From a bacterium (GTDB lineage Bacteria > SZUA-79 > Acidulodesulfobacterales > Acidulodesulfobacteraceae): a stretch of DNA of 64,000 nt. Of the stretch, positions 33,678 through 43,624 are shown piece after piece (position 1 is the stretch's first letter; each line of letters opens with the position of its first letter). The notes below the pieces were generated by a model. That model saw only the letters and a program-made list of their open reading frames with translations, was not told where the DNA came from and did not search any database. The stretch spans positions 1 through 64,000 of the forward strand of contig JAJZBN010000008.1 of assembly GCA_021798875.1 (NCBI GenBank), written 5' to 3'. The translations under genes and the position numbers were made by a program.

Positions 33678-35396
33678 TTAATGAATTTTTTCTAATTCGT
33701 TTATATATTTTTTTACCTGCTCCGTTTTCTTTATTTTATATGATTCATTGAAATATTCCAGAGCTTTTTTATAATTTTTCAATTTTAAATAATCCATGCC
33801 GGTATGCTTTAAAACGGTCGGAGACTTGCCGAGTTTTTTAAGAGCTGTTTTGAATAATTTAAGCGCTTCCGCGTATTTCCCTTCCCTGTAATATACAAAT
33901 CCAAGACTGTCTATTATAAAAGGAGAGTTCTTATCATACGATAGCGCTTTTTTAATCAATTTTTCCGCCGTTTCGATATTCTTATTTTTGACAGCGAGGT
34001 AATATCCCAAATAGTTAAGAGCGGAAGCATCGTACGGGTTTATTTTTAATATTTTTTTCATAACGGCGATGGCTTTTTTATCCGCCTTAAGATAATGATA
34101 TGCCGAACCTAATTCATACAAAAGCGCTGTATTGTTTTTAAATTTAAATAAACCTTTTTCAATTACGAGTTTAGAAAATTTATAATCTTTTACTTCAGAT
34201 AGGGCTATTGCAGAAAAATAATAAAATTTCAAATTTTTTTTAATTACGTTATCGTTAAGCATTTTAGATACCGTCGAAATTATATACTTTTTATATTTCC
34301 TTTTATGAGTTTTTTTATAACGGTTAATATATATTTCCATAGTTTCAAGTTTGGCGTCTATATAATGTCTGCCTGGTTTGAGCATGCCCAGAAACGACAG
34401 GCCTTTTTTATATTTTTTTTCTAATATGTATGAAATTCCGATAAAAAAATATGCGTTATTTTTCAATCTGAAATTATTTTTAGCGGCGGCAGATACGCGT
34501 ATAAAATCTAAAAATCTTTTTCTTGCCTGCGGATATTTTTTTTGGGTGTATTCTAATATTGCAGACTGATACAGAGCCGTTTTTGAATAAGGGTTTATTT
34601 TTAAATATTTATCGAAAACGACTGTGGCTTTTTTTATTTTTCCGTCTAATATATAAAGAGCCGCAAGCCTAAAATATGCTTTTTTAAAATAAGGATCTAT
34701 ATTGATGAGACTTATAAGATTTTTTTCTGCTTTATTTTTTTTATTTAATACGGAATATATTTTTGAGAGCAGGTAATATGAATCTATATTGCCAGGATGC
34801 TGCATTTTTGCTATATTAAGATAAAAAGCCGCAGTTTTTAAATCGTTTTTATATATATAAATATTGGCAATGAATAGAAGTGCTTTTAAGTTATAAGGGT
34901 TTTTGTCTAAAATACTTTTAAGTATAGTTGCCGACCGTTTCATATTGTTATCGCCGGCTTCAATTTTTGCTTTTAAAATCAAATACTTAATATGAGATGC
35001 CCATAATTTTCCCGATCCGTTGATTTTATCTATTAATTTTAAAGCGGCATCTATATATTTTAATGCTTTTTTATATTGAAACTGCTTAAAGTATAAAAGC
35101 GCAGTTATATAATTTAAATACGGTTTTTGAAAATATGAAGAAGGTTCTTTTTTAAAATATTTGATGGCAGAGCGGTAATTTCCGCCGTAATAATTAATAT
35201 AACCTGCCGCGGCGTTAAATACCGTTTCGGATTTTAAACGCGCTTTTATAAATCCGGCGGCTTCGGTCTTATTAACAAAATATATTACGTTAAAAAGAAT
35301 GAAAAACAGCACAATACATAAATAAATCGCAGTTATCAAACGTTTTTTTTCAGCAATATAAAAAATTCCGTATTCCCTTTTTTCCCTTTTATGCAT
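33678..35396 (-). CDS. Membrane-anchored TPR-repeat protein
   Basis: The 572-residue product (from the ATG at 35396) has one N-terminal transmembrane helix followed by at least a dozen tetratricopeptide repeats (for example AIKYFKKEPSSYFQKPYLNY; AVMKKILKINPYDASALNYL; SPFIIDSLGFVYYREGKYAE). It is probably a periplasmic or membrane scaffold. I chose 35396 because a GGAG site lies upstream; an ATG at 35420 is also in frame but has none. Either start lies inside the end of tlyA (overlap 61 or 85 bp). It is the last gene of the xseB-ispA-dxs-tlyA operon. Confidence 0.85.
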   Translation of the reverse strand: MHKREKREYGIFYIAEKKRLITAIYLCIVLFFILFNVIYFVNKTEAAGFIKARLKSETVFNAAAGYINYYGGNYRSAIKYFKKEPSSYFQKPYLNYITALLYFKQFQYKKALKYIDAALKLIDKINGSGKLWASHIKYLILKAKIEAGDNNMKRSATILKSILDKNPYNLKALLFIANIYIYKNDLKTAAFYLNIAKMQHPGNIDSYYLLSKIYSVLNKKNKAEKNLISLINIDPYFKKAYFRLAALYILDGKIKKATVVFDKYLKINPYSKTALYQSAILEYTQKKYPQARKRFLDFIRVSAAAKNNFRLKNNAYFFIGISYILEKKYKKGLSFLGMLKPGRHYIDAKLETMEIYINRYKKTHKRKYKKYIISTVSKMLNDNVIKKNLKFYYFSAIALSEVKDYKFSKLVIEKGLFKFKNNTALLYELGSAYHYLKADKKAIAVMKKILKINPYDASALNYLGYYLAVKNKNIETAEKLIKKALSYDKNSPFIIDSLGFVYYREGKYAEALKLFKTALKKLGKSPTVLKHTGMDYLKLKNYKKALEYFNESYKIKKTEQVKKYINELEKIH

Positions 35397-36076
35397 GATT
35401 TTTTTACTCCTAATACGCATAGATTCAAATTTTTTGAAAAATCTATTATTTTATTAATGACGGATTCGTGTGTTTTATCGTCTTTTACTATACCTTTTTT
35501 AATATTTTTTTTATTTTCGGTTTCAAATTGCGGTTTTATTAAAAAAAGCATTATTCCGTCATCTTTTACGAATTTTAATATATACTGGATAATTTTAGTA
35601 AGCGACGTAAAAGAGGCATCGCATACCGCAATATCTACTTTCTCTCCTATTTTTTCAAAAGGAAGAGTTTTAATGTCGGTATTTTCCAAATTTTTAATTT
35701 TTGGATTTGTTCTTAAAGAATAATGAAGTTGTCCGTAACCTACATCGACGCAGAATACAAAATCGGCGCCTTCTTTCAGAAGACAGTCGGTAAAACCTCC
35801 CGTAGAAGCTCCTATATCTATTATTCTTTTACCCTTTACGTCCAATTTAAAATCGGACAGTGCGGCTTTCAGCTTTAATCCTCCGCGCGATACGTAAGGA
35901 TTGTTTTTTTTAATCTCAATTAAACTGTCTATGTCAACTTGAGTTCCGGGCTTGACGCATTTTAATCCGTTAACGCTTACCATTCCTTCCATTATAAGCG
36001 CCGCCGCTCTGGTTCTCGTTAAGTTGTATCCAGACGAGGGCTCAGCAAGAAGAATATCTAATCTTATTTTTTTCAC
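35336..36076 (-). CDS. tlyA: TlyA-family rRNA 2'-O-methyltransferase
   Basis: The 246-residue protein has an N-terminal S4 RNA-binding domain (RLDILLAEPS, GMVSVNGLKC) and an FtsJ-type SAM-dependent methyltransferase domain (VSRGGLKL, IDIGASTGGFTDCLL, VDVGYGQLH). TlyA proteins methylate cytidines in 16S and 23S rRNA; many homologues are labelled haemolysin. The start is GTG, just before the S4 motif. It overlaps dxs by 35 bp upstream and the TPR gene downstream. Confidence 0.9.
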   Translation of the reverse strand: MKKIRLDILLAEPSSGYNLTRTRAAALIMEGMVSVNGLKCVKPGTQVDIDSLIEIKKNNPYVSRGGLKLKAALSDFKLDVKGKRIIDIGASTGGFTDCLLKEGADFVFCVDVGYGQLHYSLRTNPKIKNLENTDIKTLPFEKIGEKVDIAVCDASFTSLTKIIQYILKFVKDDGIMLFLIKPQFETENKKNIKKGIVKDDKTHESVINKIIDFSKNLNLCVLGVKKSCIKGKKGNTEFFILLKKNV

Positions 36077-37988
36077 AATCCGAGATAAAAAAAGTTTTTA
36101 TCGTATTCGATAAACTTTCCTCCGAAAATCCTTTTAGGGCAAGAAGCTCTGACCGAGATCCGTGTTCTATGAAATCGGAGCCGAGAGATACTATTTGATA
36201 TTCCAATGAATTCAAATTAGTTTGCCGGCTCAACAAAGTTAAAAGTTTTGCTCCAAAACCTGAAAACTCTACGTTTTCTTCTACGGTCATTATTTTTTCC
36301 GCATTTTTAATTTTATTTATTAATTCGGCGGAAATAGGCGAAATAAACCTTGCATCTATAAGACTGATTAAATTTTCGGGAGTTTTAGCATTATTTTCGT
36401 TAAACGTTTTTAGTATTTTGTTTAATATTGAAGTATGCGGCGCACCGATACTTATTACTATGTTTTTAAAGTTACCGGCATCAAGCAATACCTCAAATTC
36501 CCCTTCGTTTATAACAGGAACGCTTTCTTTTTCGGGAAGTTCAAAATAAGGAGTTTCCGCTTTAGGATATCTTACGGCAGCAGGTTTTTCATATGTCAAA
36601 GAGCTTTTAATCATGCGCATAAGTTCATATTCGTTCCTCGGCGACATAAAAACTAGATTCGGTATGTAGTTTAAAAAAGATATGTCGAATATTCCCTGGT
36701 GGGTTGCGCCGTCTTCACCTGCAATTCCGGCCCTGTCTATACAGAAAACTACGGGAAGATTCTGCAGGCAGACATCGTGAATTATCTGGTCTAAAGAGCG
36801 CTGAAGAAACGTCGAATATATAAAAACAAACGGCTTTAATCCGATAGATGCGGCGCCTGCGGCAAACGTTACGGCATGTTCTTCGGCTATACCGACGTCA
36901 AAAAATCTGTCGGGAAAAAGTTTTGAAAATTTTGAAAGCCCTGTTCCATCCGGCATTGCTGCCGTTACGGCTATTATATCGGGGTTGTCCGATGCCATAT
37001 CTGCAAGAAAGTTGGAAGCCGTTTCGCCGTATGAAATGTTGCCGGATTTTTTTAAAGTTAAACCGGTTTTTTTATCAAAAGCCGAAATTCCGTGGAATAT
37101 TGACGGATTTTTTTCCGCAGGTTCGTAACCTTTACCTTTTTTTGTTATAACATGAAGCAGTATCGGCTTTTTCAATCTCTTTATGTTATCGAAAGAATCA
37201 AGCAGATGCTGGAAGTTATGTCCGTCAATAGGTCCTACATAAGTAAAACCTAGTTCTTCAAAAATAATACCAGGCGCTATAAGATTTTTAAAAGATTCTT
37301 CAAATTTAGATGCAAGTTTTGCAACTTGTAAGCCGAACAGAGGTATAGATTTCAGCATTTTTTCTATTTCTTTTCTTAAACCCTGGTAAAAATTACCGCT
37401 CATTATTTTATTCAGGTAATTAGAAATAGCTCCTACATTTTTAGATATCGACATTTCGTTGTCGTTAAGTATAACAATAACGTCTTTTTTTAATGAACCG
37501 GCGTTATTTAAGCCTTCTAGAGCCAGTCCGTTTGAAATTGAAGCGTCTCCGATAACGGCTATAATTCTTCCATCCTTTTCCGTATCGTTTTTTAAATCTT
37601 TTGCCACGCTCATGCCGAGAGCAGCGGAAATTGATGTACCGGCATGACCCGTGCCGAAATAATCGTATCTGCTTTCCGATATCGACGGAAAACCCGATAT
37701 ACCTCCCAATTTTCTTAAGGTATTGAATTTATCTTTCCTTCCAGTAAGAATCTTGTAAGGATAAGACTGATGTCCAACATCCCATATAATCTTGTCCGTG
37801 TTTTCGAAGTCGAAAGATTTTATAAGCGCAATCGTAAGTTCGACGACGCCGAGACTCGAGGCAATGTGTCCGCCGTTACCGGAGCATACCGAAATTATTT
37901 CTTTCCTAATTTCGTCCGAAAGCAGTTCGAGTTCATTTATATTTAAATCTTTTACGTCGTTCGGTTTTTTTATTTTTTCCAGTATCAT
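36042..37988 (-). CDS. dxs: 1-deoxy-D-xylulose-5-phosphate synthase
   Basis: The 648-residue thiamine-diphosphate enzyme has the cofactor motif GDASISNGLALEGLNNAG, the middle-domain DRAGIAGEDGATHQG motif and the C-terminal transketolase domain. It makes DXP, the entry to the MEP isoprenoid pathway, from pyruvate and glyceraldehyde-3-phosphate. It lies 31 bp after ispA and overlaps tlyA, the common deltaproteobacterial order. Confidence 0.96.
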   Translation of the reverse strand: MILEKIKKPNDVKDLNINELELLSDEIRKEIISVCSGNGGHIASSLGVVELTIALIKSFDFENTDKIIWDVGHQSYPYKILTGRKDKFNTLRKLGGISGFPSISESRYDYFGTGHAGTSISAALGMSVAKDLKNDTEKDGRIIAVIGDASISNGLALEGLNNAGSLKKDVIVILNDNEMSISKNVGAISNYLNKIMSGNFYQGLRKEIEKMLKSIPLFGLQVAKLASKFEESFKNLIAPGIIFEELGFTYVGPIDGHNFQHLLDSFDNIKRLKKPILLHVITKKGKGYEPAEKNPSIFHGISAFDKKTGLTLKKSGNISYGETASNFLADMASDNPDIIAVTAAMPDGTGLSKFSKLFPDRFFDVGIAEEHAVTFAAGAASIGLKPFVFIYSTFLQRSLDQIIHDVCLQNLPVVFCIDRAGIAGEDGATHQGIFDISFLNYIPNLVFMSPRNEYELMRMIKSSLTYEKPAAVRYPKAETPYFELPEKESVPVINEGEFEVLLDAGNFKNIVISIGAPHTSILNKILKTFNENNAKTPENLISLIDARFISPISAELINKIKNAEKIMTVEENVEFSGFGAKLLTLLSRQTNLNSLEYQIVSLGSDFIEHGSRSELLALKGFSEESLSNTIKTFFISDCEKNKIRYSSC

Positions 37989-38019
37989 ATTAAAGTTTTA
38001 TATATTTATTTAAATTAAT

Positions 38020-38934
38020 TTAATTTATTCTGTCCGTAAGATAATTTATTAATTCTATAAGCAGCGTCTTTTCTGCGCCTGTTTTTTCTATAGCCGACAG
38101 CGCTATACCGTTGTATTCTTTAATCAGCTCTTTGGTTTTTTCAATACCCATTTGTTCGGCGACGGTGGATTTTCGGTTTATTTTATCGATGCCCGCCGTT
38201 TTTCCTATAACCTCTTCATTTCCTAAAATACCTAGAATATCGTCCACGGCTTGAAAAGCTAATCCTAAATTTAATCCGAATATTTTAAATTCCGATACTA
38301 CCGATTCGTTTTTGCCAGACAAAATTGCGCCTACTGCGCAAGCAGCCGAAATAAGAGACGACGTTTTTTTTTCGTTTATGTATTCTATTTGTTCTTGATT
38401 TAAAGATTTACCGAAAGAATTGACGTCGTGAAACTGTCCTTCGACAATGCCTCCTGCTCCGGAAGCATATGCAACCTCCCTTATAATGCTTAACGTTTTT
38501 TCAGGTTCCAGCCATCCGCAGTAATTTTTATCGGAAAGCATAGCAAAAGCTTCGGTAAGAAGCGCATCGCCCGCAAGTATTGCCGATGCTTCGCCGAATA
38601 CTATGTGATTTGTAGGCTTCCCTCTCCTGATACTGTCGTTGTCCATCGAAGGCAGGTCGTCGTGTATTAAAGAATACGAATGGATAAGTTCAACAGAAGA
38701 TGCGAATGGAAGCAATTTGTTTTTATCTGAAAAACCTAAGCTCTCCGCAGTAAGCATAACCATAATAGGCCTTATCCGTTTACCCGGAGTACCAAGCGTA
38801 TATAACATTGTATCGGGAAGAGAAAATTTATTATGCGGAAATTTTTTTCCGTAACCCATTTTTTTAAAATGGTCTTGTATAAAGATATCTATTAATTTTT
38901 TATTGGTTTCTATATATAAAGGCAGGCCGGTCAT
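38020..38934 (-). CDS. ispA: Polyprenyl (farnesyl/geranyl-type) diphosphate synthase
   Basis: The 304-residue enzyme has the first Asp-rich motif DDLPSMDND (from about residue 92) and the second, DDILG, plus GKRIRPIMVM. The residues before the first motif and its two-residue insert fit short-chain farnesyl-type synthases. It joins DMAPP/IPP units. Its start overlaps the xseB stop by 4 bp, so translation is coupled. Confidence 0.93.
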   Translation of the reverse strand: MTGLPLYIETNKKLIDIFIQDHFKKMGYGKKFPHNKFSLPDTMLYTLGTPGKRIRPIMVMLTAESLGFSDKNKLLPFASSVELIHSYSLIHDDLPSMDNDSIRRGKPTNHIVFGEASAILAGDALLTEAFAMLSDKNYCGWLEPEKTLSIIREVAYASGAGGIVEGQFHDVNSFGKSLNQEQIEYINEKKTSSLISAACAVGAILSGKNESVVSEFKIFGLNLGLAFQAVDDILGILGNEEVIGKTAGIDKINRKSTVAEQMGIEKTKELIKEYNGIALSAIEKTGAEKTLLIELINYLTDRIN

Positions 38935-39194
38935 ATATTTAAATTTTCGATGCCGAAAGACTGTTTATCTTTTTCGCCGTTTTTTGCGCTTAATTCTTCA
39001 ATTCTTTTTTCTGCGGAATCAAGTCTTTGAAGAAGATAATCCGAATATTTTATTCCGTCTTCGTATATTTTTATGGATTCGTCCAAACCTATATCGCCTT
39101 TTTCAAGACTTAGGACGCTTTCCTCTAATTTTTTTAGCGCTTCTTCAAATGTCAAACCGTTTATTTTTTTTTCCGAAGTATTAATATTTTCCAT
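38931..39194 (-). CDS. xseB: Exodeoxyribonuclease VII small subunit
   Basis: The 87-residue protein is helical and carries the family motif (LTFEEALKKLEESVLSLEKG, then GIKYSDYLLQRLDSAEKRI). It forms the small subunit of exonuclease VII, which degrades single-stranded DNA. It is the first gene of the xseB-ispA-dxs-tlyA-TPR operon. The large subunit gene xseA begins at 63468 on the other strand, so the two subunits are encoded far apart. Confidence 0.92.
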   Translation of the reverse strand: MENINTSEKKINGLTFEEALKKLEESVLSLEKGDIGLDESIKIYEDGIKYSDYLLQRLDSAEKRIEELSAKNGEKDKQSFGIENLNI

Positions 39195-39328
39195 ATATTT
39201 TAATTATAAGAAAAATGAAAAAAAATATCAATCAAATTTAAAAGATTTTATTATTTATAAAAAAATATATTGAAAAAAATATATCTATTTTGTATTATTA
39301 AATTAATATTAATTTTCTAAATAACAAT

Positions 39329-39360
39329 GGGGCAGAATTCAATTCTGACACATCACAAAT
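39329..39360. repeat. GAATTCAATTC palindromic repeat, copy 1
   Basis: GGGGCAGAATTCAATTCTGA with the tail CATCACAAAT. The core CAGAATT-C-AATTCTG is a perfect 7-bp-arm palindrome. The copy lies between divergent genes, and its 3' edge runs into the ribosome-site region (ATGGAG) of the membrane protein gene at 39380. Confidence 0.85.
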
Positions 39361-39379
39361 TAAACAATGGAGAAATAAA

Positions 39380-39715
39380 ATGCCAAGTTTAAGTCATGCT
39401 TTAAGTTTTATGAATTTATTTTACGTGTTGGTAGTACTCGGCGCCATAATAATGTTTGCAAACATGATTATTGCGGCTTCCTTAAGGAAAAGAATACCGG
39501 GAGGGTTTGTGGGAAAATGGCTTGCTATCATGTGGGTTTTTATGTTTTTCTTTTTCCTGGCGGAGGCTGGAGCATTCTTTTTCATATCCTCTCTTAACAG
39601 TATAGACCTTTCATATTTTCTAATAGGGACCGTTCTGTTTTTCGGCTCAATATTCGTAGCCGTGGTAAACAGATTCATATTTCATTTAATTAGAGAACTT
39701 GAAATTCATAAGTGA
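39380..39715 (+). CDS. Small membrane protein with three helices
   Basis: The 111-residue protein consists of three hydrophobic helices (about 10-35, 46-72 and 78-100) with a basic loop (SLRKRIPGG) and a polar C-terminus (HLIRELEIHK). It resembles no family I can name. A GGAG ribosome site is formed in the sequence just after repeat copy 1. It is followed by the DUF4388 gene after 97 bp and may be co-transcribed with it. Confidence 0.65.
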   Translation: MPSLSHALSFMNLFYVLVVLGAIIMFANMIIAASLRKRIPGGFVGKWLAIMWVFMFFFFLAEAGAFFFISSLNSIDLSYFLIGTVLFFGSIFVAVVNRFIFHLIRELEIHK

Positions 39716-39812
39716 CAGTCTCTATAAATTTTTTTAAATTTTTATTGCTGTATTATAACCGTGATCCGATAAATTAGAAAATTAAATTTGAAATTATAAA
39801 AAGGCTGCTATT

Positions 39813-40766
39813 ATGGATATAAAAGGAAACATTACAAATCTGGAACTTTTCGATGTTTTGAAATTTCTGGAAATTTCAAAAAAAACGGGAGTATTGAATT
39901 TAAGATTCGAAAATTTTGCCGCTAAACTTTTTATTAAAGAAGGTAAGCTTTATTTTCTGTCGATTTCCGATAACAATATCCTCGAAAAATTAGCGGTAAA
40001 ACTTCTGGATATGGGCAAAAAAGACTATCTTCAGATATTAGAGAAATATCGTACTTATTATAAAACTACAGCAGGTTTCGACATATATTTTTTTAAATCG
40101 GAGTCTATTCCAAAAGCTAAAGAAAACGAATTTACGTCAAACTATATATCGGAGACTTTGAATTATATACTATTCTTAACCAACGGAGAATTTGCATTCG
40201 ATGAAAAGCCTTTGCCCGATATAATAAATTTTGCAAATCCTATGGATCTGTCTCCTATTTTAACCGAATGCAAAAAAAGGCGCGATGAATTATCCGTGAT
40301 TTCTAAAGTTATACCTTCTAAAAATTATATTCCTTCGGTAGTTACTAACAGGAGCGGAAATATAAGGCCGCTGTCTCTAACTCCCGCAGTATGGAACGTT
40401 CTTTCTTTGGTGGACGGAAAAAAAAGTATAAATCAAATCCTTTCTTTGACCGTAGAAAACGATTTTTTTGTTCTTAAAACCCTCTATAATTTACTGCAGA
40501 GCGGATATATAAAAGTTGATCCTCCCCATAACGAACATTTAAACAGGCAGGAATTAATAAATTCCGTTAAAAAGGTACTTAAGGAGCAGTTAGGAAATAA
40601 AGCAGAAAAAGTGCCCGTCGATTATAATGTCTTGAATAGCGGGGACAAACAAGCGCTGGCTAAAACTATTCAGGATATAGAAAGATACGTTTATATGTTT
40701 ATCGACGATAAGAAAGCGGCGAAAATAGACTATCTTTTAAAGCAGATGCTGATGAACTCAATATGA
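39813..40766 (+). CDS. DUF4388 protein
   Basis: The 317-residue soluble protein begins with a DUF4388 domain (MDIKGNITNLELFDVLKFLE, then GVLNLRFENFAAKLFIKEGK), seen in deltaproteobacterial regulators and often linked to gliding or pilus motility. The middle is a second, winged-helix-like part (WNVLSLVDGKKSINQIL). The C-terminus is helical. Its role is unknown, but a regulatory or adaptor function for the pilus block downstream is plausible. It overlaps the aroE start by 4 bp. Confidence 0.8.
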   Translation: MDIKGNITNLELFDVLKFLEISKKTGVLNLRFENFAAKLFIKEGKLYFLSISDNNILEKLAVKLLDMGKKDYLQILEKYRTYYKTTAGFDIYFFKSESIPKAKENEFTSNYISETLNYILFLTNGEFAFDEKPLPDIINFANPMDLSPILTECKKRRDELSVISKVIPSKNYIPSVVTNRSGNIRPLSLTPAVWNVLSLVDGKKSINQILSLTVENDFFVLKTLYNLLQSGYIKVDPPHNEHLNRQELINSVKKVLKEQLGNKAEKVPVDYNVLNSGDKQALAKTIQDIERYVYMFIDDKKAAKIDYLLKQMLMNSI

Positions 40767-41662
40767 AAATAAGTAAGGACTTTAACTTAAGTCTATGCGG
40801 TATTTTTGGATATAAAATAGATTACACTCTTTCCCCTTTAATTCACAATTCTATAGCTAAACTTCTCGATATAAATTTATGTTACGGTAAATTCGACGTT
40901 TCTCCTGAATTGCTCCCCGACGCGGTTAAGGGTTTCAAAGCTATGGGAATGAAAGGAGCAAATGTAACCCAGCCTTACAAAAGCAAAGTTTTAGAATATT
41001 TAGATTGTTTAGACGGTCAGGCCGAAACGGTAGGCGCAGTTAATACGATAAATTTAGAGCCGGACGGTTTTTACCGCGGATATAATACCGATATAACAGG
41101 TTTTATTAATGCGGTAAATTATGAATTTAACGAGGACGTAAGCGGTAAAGCAGTTATTCTGTTAGGAGCCGGAGGTGCGGCAAGAGCGGTATTGTATGCC
41201 TTAATAAAATCCAATGCTAAATATGTTCTGATAATAAACCGCAGTTTCTCTAATGCGGAAAAACTAAAAAAAGAAGCAGATTTATGGAAGCAGTCTTTAA
41301 ATTCTTTTACCGAAATTATTTGTGCCGATTTTAAATTTAACGGTATTTTGGAAAAAACCGATATTACCTTTACTAAAGATTGCGGTATATTAATCAATAC
41401 GGTAACTCCTTCGGACGGAAACAAAAATTTTGCCGACGACCTTTTAAACCGTTTTAAATTTTTTAAAAATAATTTTTTTTTTATGGATATATCTTATTCC
41501 GAAAAATCCTCTTTTCTTTCAAGCGGATTGGAAAAGAATTGCTTGAAATTTGCAAACGGACTGTCAATGCTTTTATTTCAAGCTATAGAAAGTTTTTATA
41601 TATGGACCGGCAGGAGAATCGAATTTTATCGTATTAAAGATTTTTTAAGCGGTATATTTTAA
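40763..41662 (+). CDS. aroE: Shikimate dehydrogenase
   Basis: The 299-residue enzyme has the substrate motif SPLIHNSIAK, the catalytic-lysine segment NVTQPYKSKV, the NADP motif LLGAGGAARAV followed by INRSFSNAEKL, and the C-terminal NGLSMLLFQA. It reduces 3-dehydroshikimate in aromatic amino-acid synthesis. It is coupled by a 4-bp overlap to the DUF4388 gene and precedes pilB by about 100 bp. Confidence 0.93.
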   Translation: MKISKDFNLSLCGIFGYKIDYTLSPLIHNSIAKLLDINLCYGKFDVSPELLPDAVKGFKAMGMKGANVTQPYKSKVLEYLDCLDGQAETVGAVNTINLEPDGFYRGYNTDITGFINAVNYEFNEDVSGKAVILLGAGGAARAVLYALIKSNAKYVLIINRSFSNAEKLKKEADLWKQSLNSFTEIICADFKFNGILEKTDITFTKDCGILINTVTPSDGNKNFADDLLNRFKFFKNNFFFMDISYSEKSSFLSSGLEKNCLKFANGLSMLLFQAIESFYIWTGRRIEFYRIKDFLSGIF

Positions 41663-41760
41663 AAAATAATCTTATGTGGTAAAATTAAACAAGCGGATTT
41701 TTTATTGATAATTAAAAAATTGCATGCTTATTATTATTTTATAATCGCGATGGTATAAAT

Positions 41761-43614
41761 ATGATGAATAACGATTTTATGACACCTTCTAATTTTACTA
41801 GCGATAAATTAGGCGAAATTTTAGTAAAGCACGGCGTCGCCAAAAAAGACGATATATCCAACGCTCTTCTGATGCAGGAGAGGATACGCAGCGGAATTTC
41901 TAAAGGGGAAAAGTTAAAGGATTTAAAACTCGGCGAAATTTTAGTTAAAAACGGCATAATAACGCCTGCCGAATTAAATTCCGCTTTGGAAGAACAAAAA
42001 CGTTACGGCGGCAGTATCGGCAGACAATTAACCAAGTTAGGCTTTATTAAAGATGCCGATCTTGTTTCTTTTCTTTCCAAAGAATTCGGGGCAGCTACGG
42101 TAAATCTCCTTGATAACGAAATTCCCGAAAGCGTAATAAAACTTATTCCTCCTGATTTAGCAGTGAAACTTCAGGTGATTCCTTTTAAAAGACAGGGCAA
42201 TACCCTGTATCTTGCGGTAGCAGATCCTACAAGAGTAGAAGCTTTAGACGATATAAAATTTTTAACGGGTTTAAATATAGAAGTCGTAGTAGCATCCGAA
42301 AACGAGATAGCCTCCGCTTTATCTAAATATTATAACGCTTCAAGTATTCTTACGGAAAATAAAGATTATCTTAATTCTATTGCCATAGAAGAAACCAATG
42401 AAGAATTAGATATATCGGAACTTCAAAGGTCGTCGTCGGAACAGCCTATTATAAGATTTGTAAATAAGGTTCTTTTAGACGCCGTAAAACTTAATGCAAG
42501 CGATATACATATAGAACCATATGAGGCTATCGTCAGGATTAGATATCGAATTGACGGTAAATTGATAGAACAGATGAAGATACCGGGGCAGTTAAAAAGT
42601 CCTATAACGTCCAGGCTTAAAATAATGGCGCAATTAGACATAGCGGAAAGAAGACTCCCCCAGGACGGAAGAATTAAAGCGAGGATGGACAATAAAGAAG
42701 TCGATATGAGAGTTTCATGCCTCCCGACGCTTTTCGGCGAAAAAATAGTCATAAGGTTGTTAGATAAAGCAAATTTACAACTTGATATGCGAAAACTGGG
42801 ATTTTCCGAACAGCAGTTAAAAGACTTCAAAAATGCTATACATAAGCCTTATGGTATGATTTTAGTTACAGGTCCTACGGGCTCTGGTAAAACCACCACG
42901 TTATACAGCGCTCTTTCGGACGTAAACAGACCCGACGTAAATATTTCTACGGCGGAAGATCCGGTCGAATATAATATTCAGGGTATTAATCAGGTTTTAG
43001 TCAACGAAGAAATAGGATTGACGTTTGCTTCGGCGTTAAGGTCGTTTTTGAGACAGGACCCCGATATAATAATGGTCGGTGAAATCAGGGATCTAGAAAC
43101 TGCCGAAATTGCTATAAAAGCTGCGCTAACCGGACATTTAGTGCTTTCGACCATTCATACGAACAGCGCCGCTTCCACAATCTCAAGGCTTATTAATATG
43201 AAAGTAGAACCTTTTTTAGTGGCTTCAAGTTTGAACCTAATTATAGCTCAGAGGCTTGTCAGAAAATTATGCAACGAGTGCAAGGAGCCTTATTATCCGG
43301 ATGCAAATGCTATATTGAAACTCGGATTCGATATGCAGGAACTTTCCGGCAAACGTTTTTATAAGGCAAAGGGATGTAACGCTTGCAATAAAACAGGATA
43401 CAAAGGAAGGATAGCAATATACGAAGTTTTGGATGTAAATGACGATATTAAAAATAAAATTTATGAAAATGCCAACGAATTCGAAATACATAAAACTGCC
43501 GTTAATAAAGGAATGAAAGCGCTGAGAGAATCGGCAAAAGAAAAATTTTTAGAAGGTATTACTTCATTGGAGGAAATAATTCAATATTTAGATTCTAATA
43601 ATATTGATATATAA
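41761..43614 (+). CDS. pilB: Type IV pilus assembly ATPase PilB
   Basis: The 617-residue ATPase has two N-terminal MshEN/GspE-N domains (LGEILVKNGIITPAELNSAL; LGFIKDADLVSFLSKEFG), a catalytic domain with Walker A GPTGSGKTT, the Asp box, MVGEIRDLETAEI, and a four-cysteine zinc motif (CNECKEPYY, CNACNKTGYKG) typical of extension ATPases. It powers pilus extension. No clear ribosome site precedes the ATG pair. It lies in the block pilB-pilT-pilC-pilS-pilR. Confidence 0.94.
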   Translation: MMNNDFMTPSNFTSDKLGEILVKHGVAKKDDISNALLMQERIRSGISKGEKLKDLKLGEILVKNGIITPAELNSALEEQKRYGGSIGRQLTKLGFIKDADLVSFLSKEFGAATVNLLDNEIPESVIKLIPPDLAVKLQVIPFKRQGNTLYLAVADPTRVEALDDIKFLTGLNIEVVVASENEIASALSKYYNASSILTENKDYLNSIAIEETNEELDISELQRSSSEQPIIRFVNKVLLDAVKLNASDIHIEPYEAIVRIRYRIDGKLIEQMKIPGQLKSPITSRLKIMAQLDIAERRLPQDGRIKARMDNKEVDMRVSCLPTLFGEKIVIRLLDKANLQLDMRKLGFSEQQLKDFKNAIHKPYGMILVTGPTGSGKTTTLYSALSDVNRPDVNISTAEDPVEYNIQGINQVLVNEEIGLTFASALRSFLRQDPDIIMVGEIRDLETAEIAIKAALTGHLVLSTIHTNSAASTISRLINMKVEPFLVASSLNLIIAQRLVRKLCNECKEPYYPDANAILKLGFDMQELSGKRFYKAKGCNACNKTGYKGRIAIYEVLDVNDDIKNKIYENANEFEIHKTAVNKGMKALRESAKEKFLEGITSLEEIIQYLDSNNIDI

Positions 43615-43624
43615 TTTGAAACGC

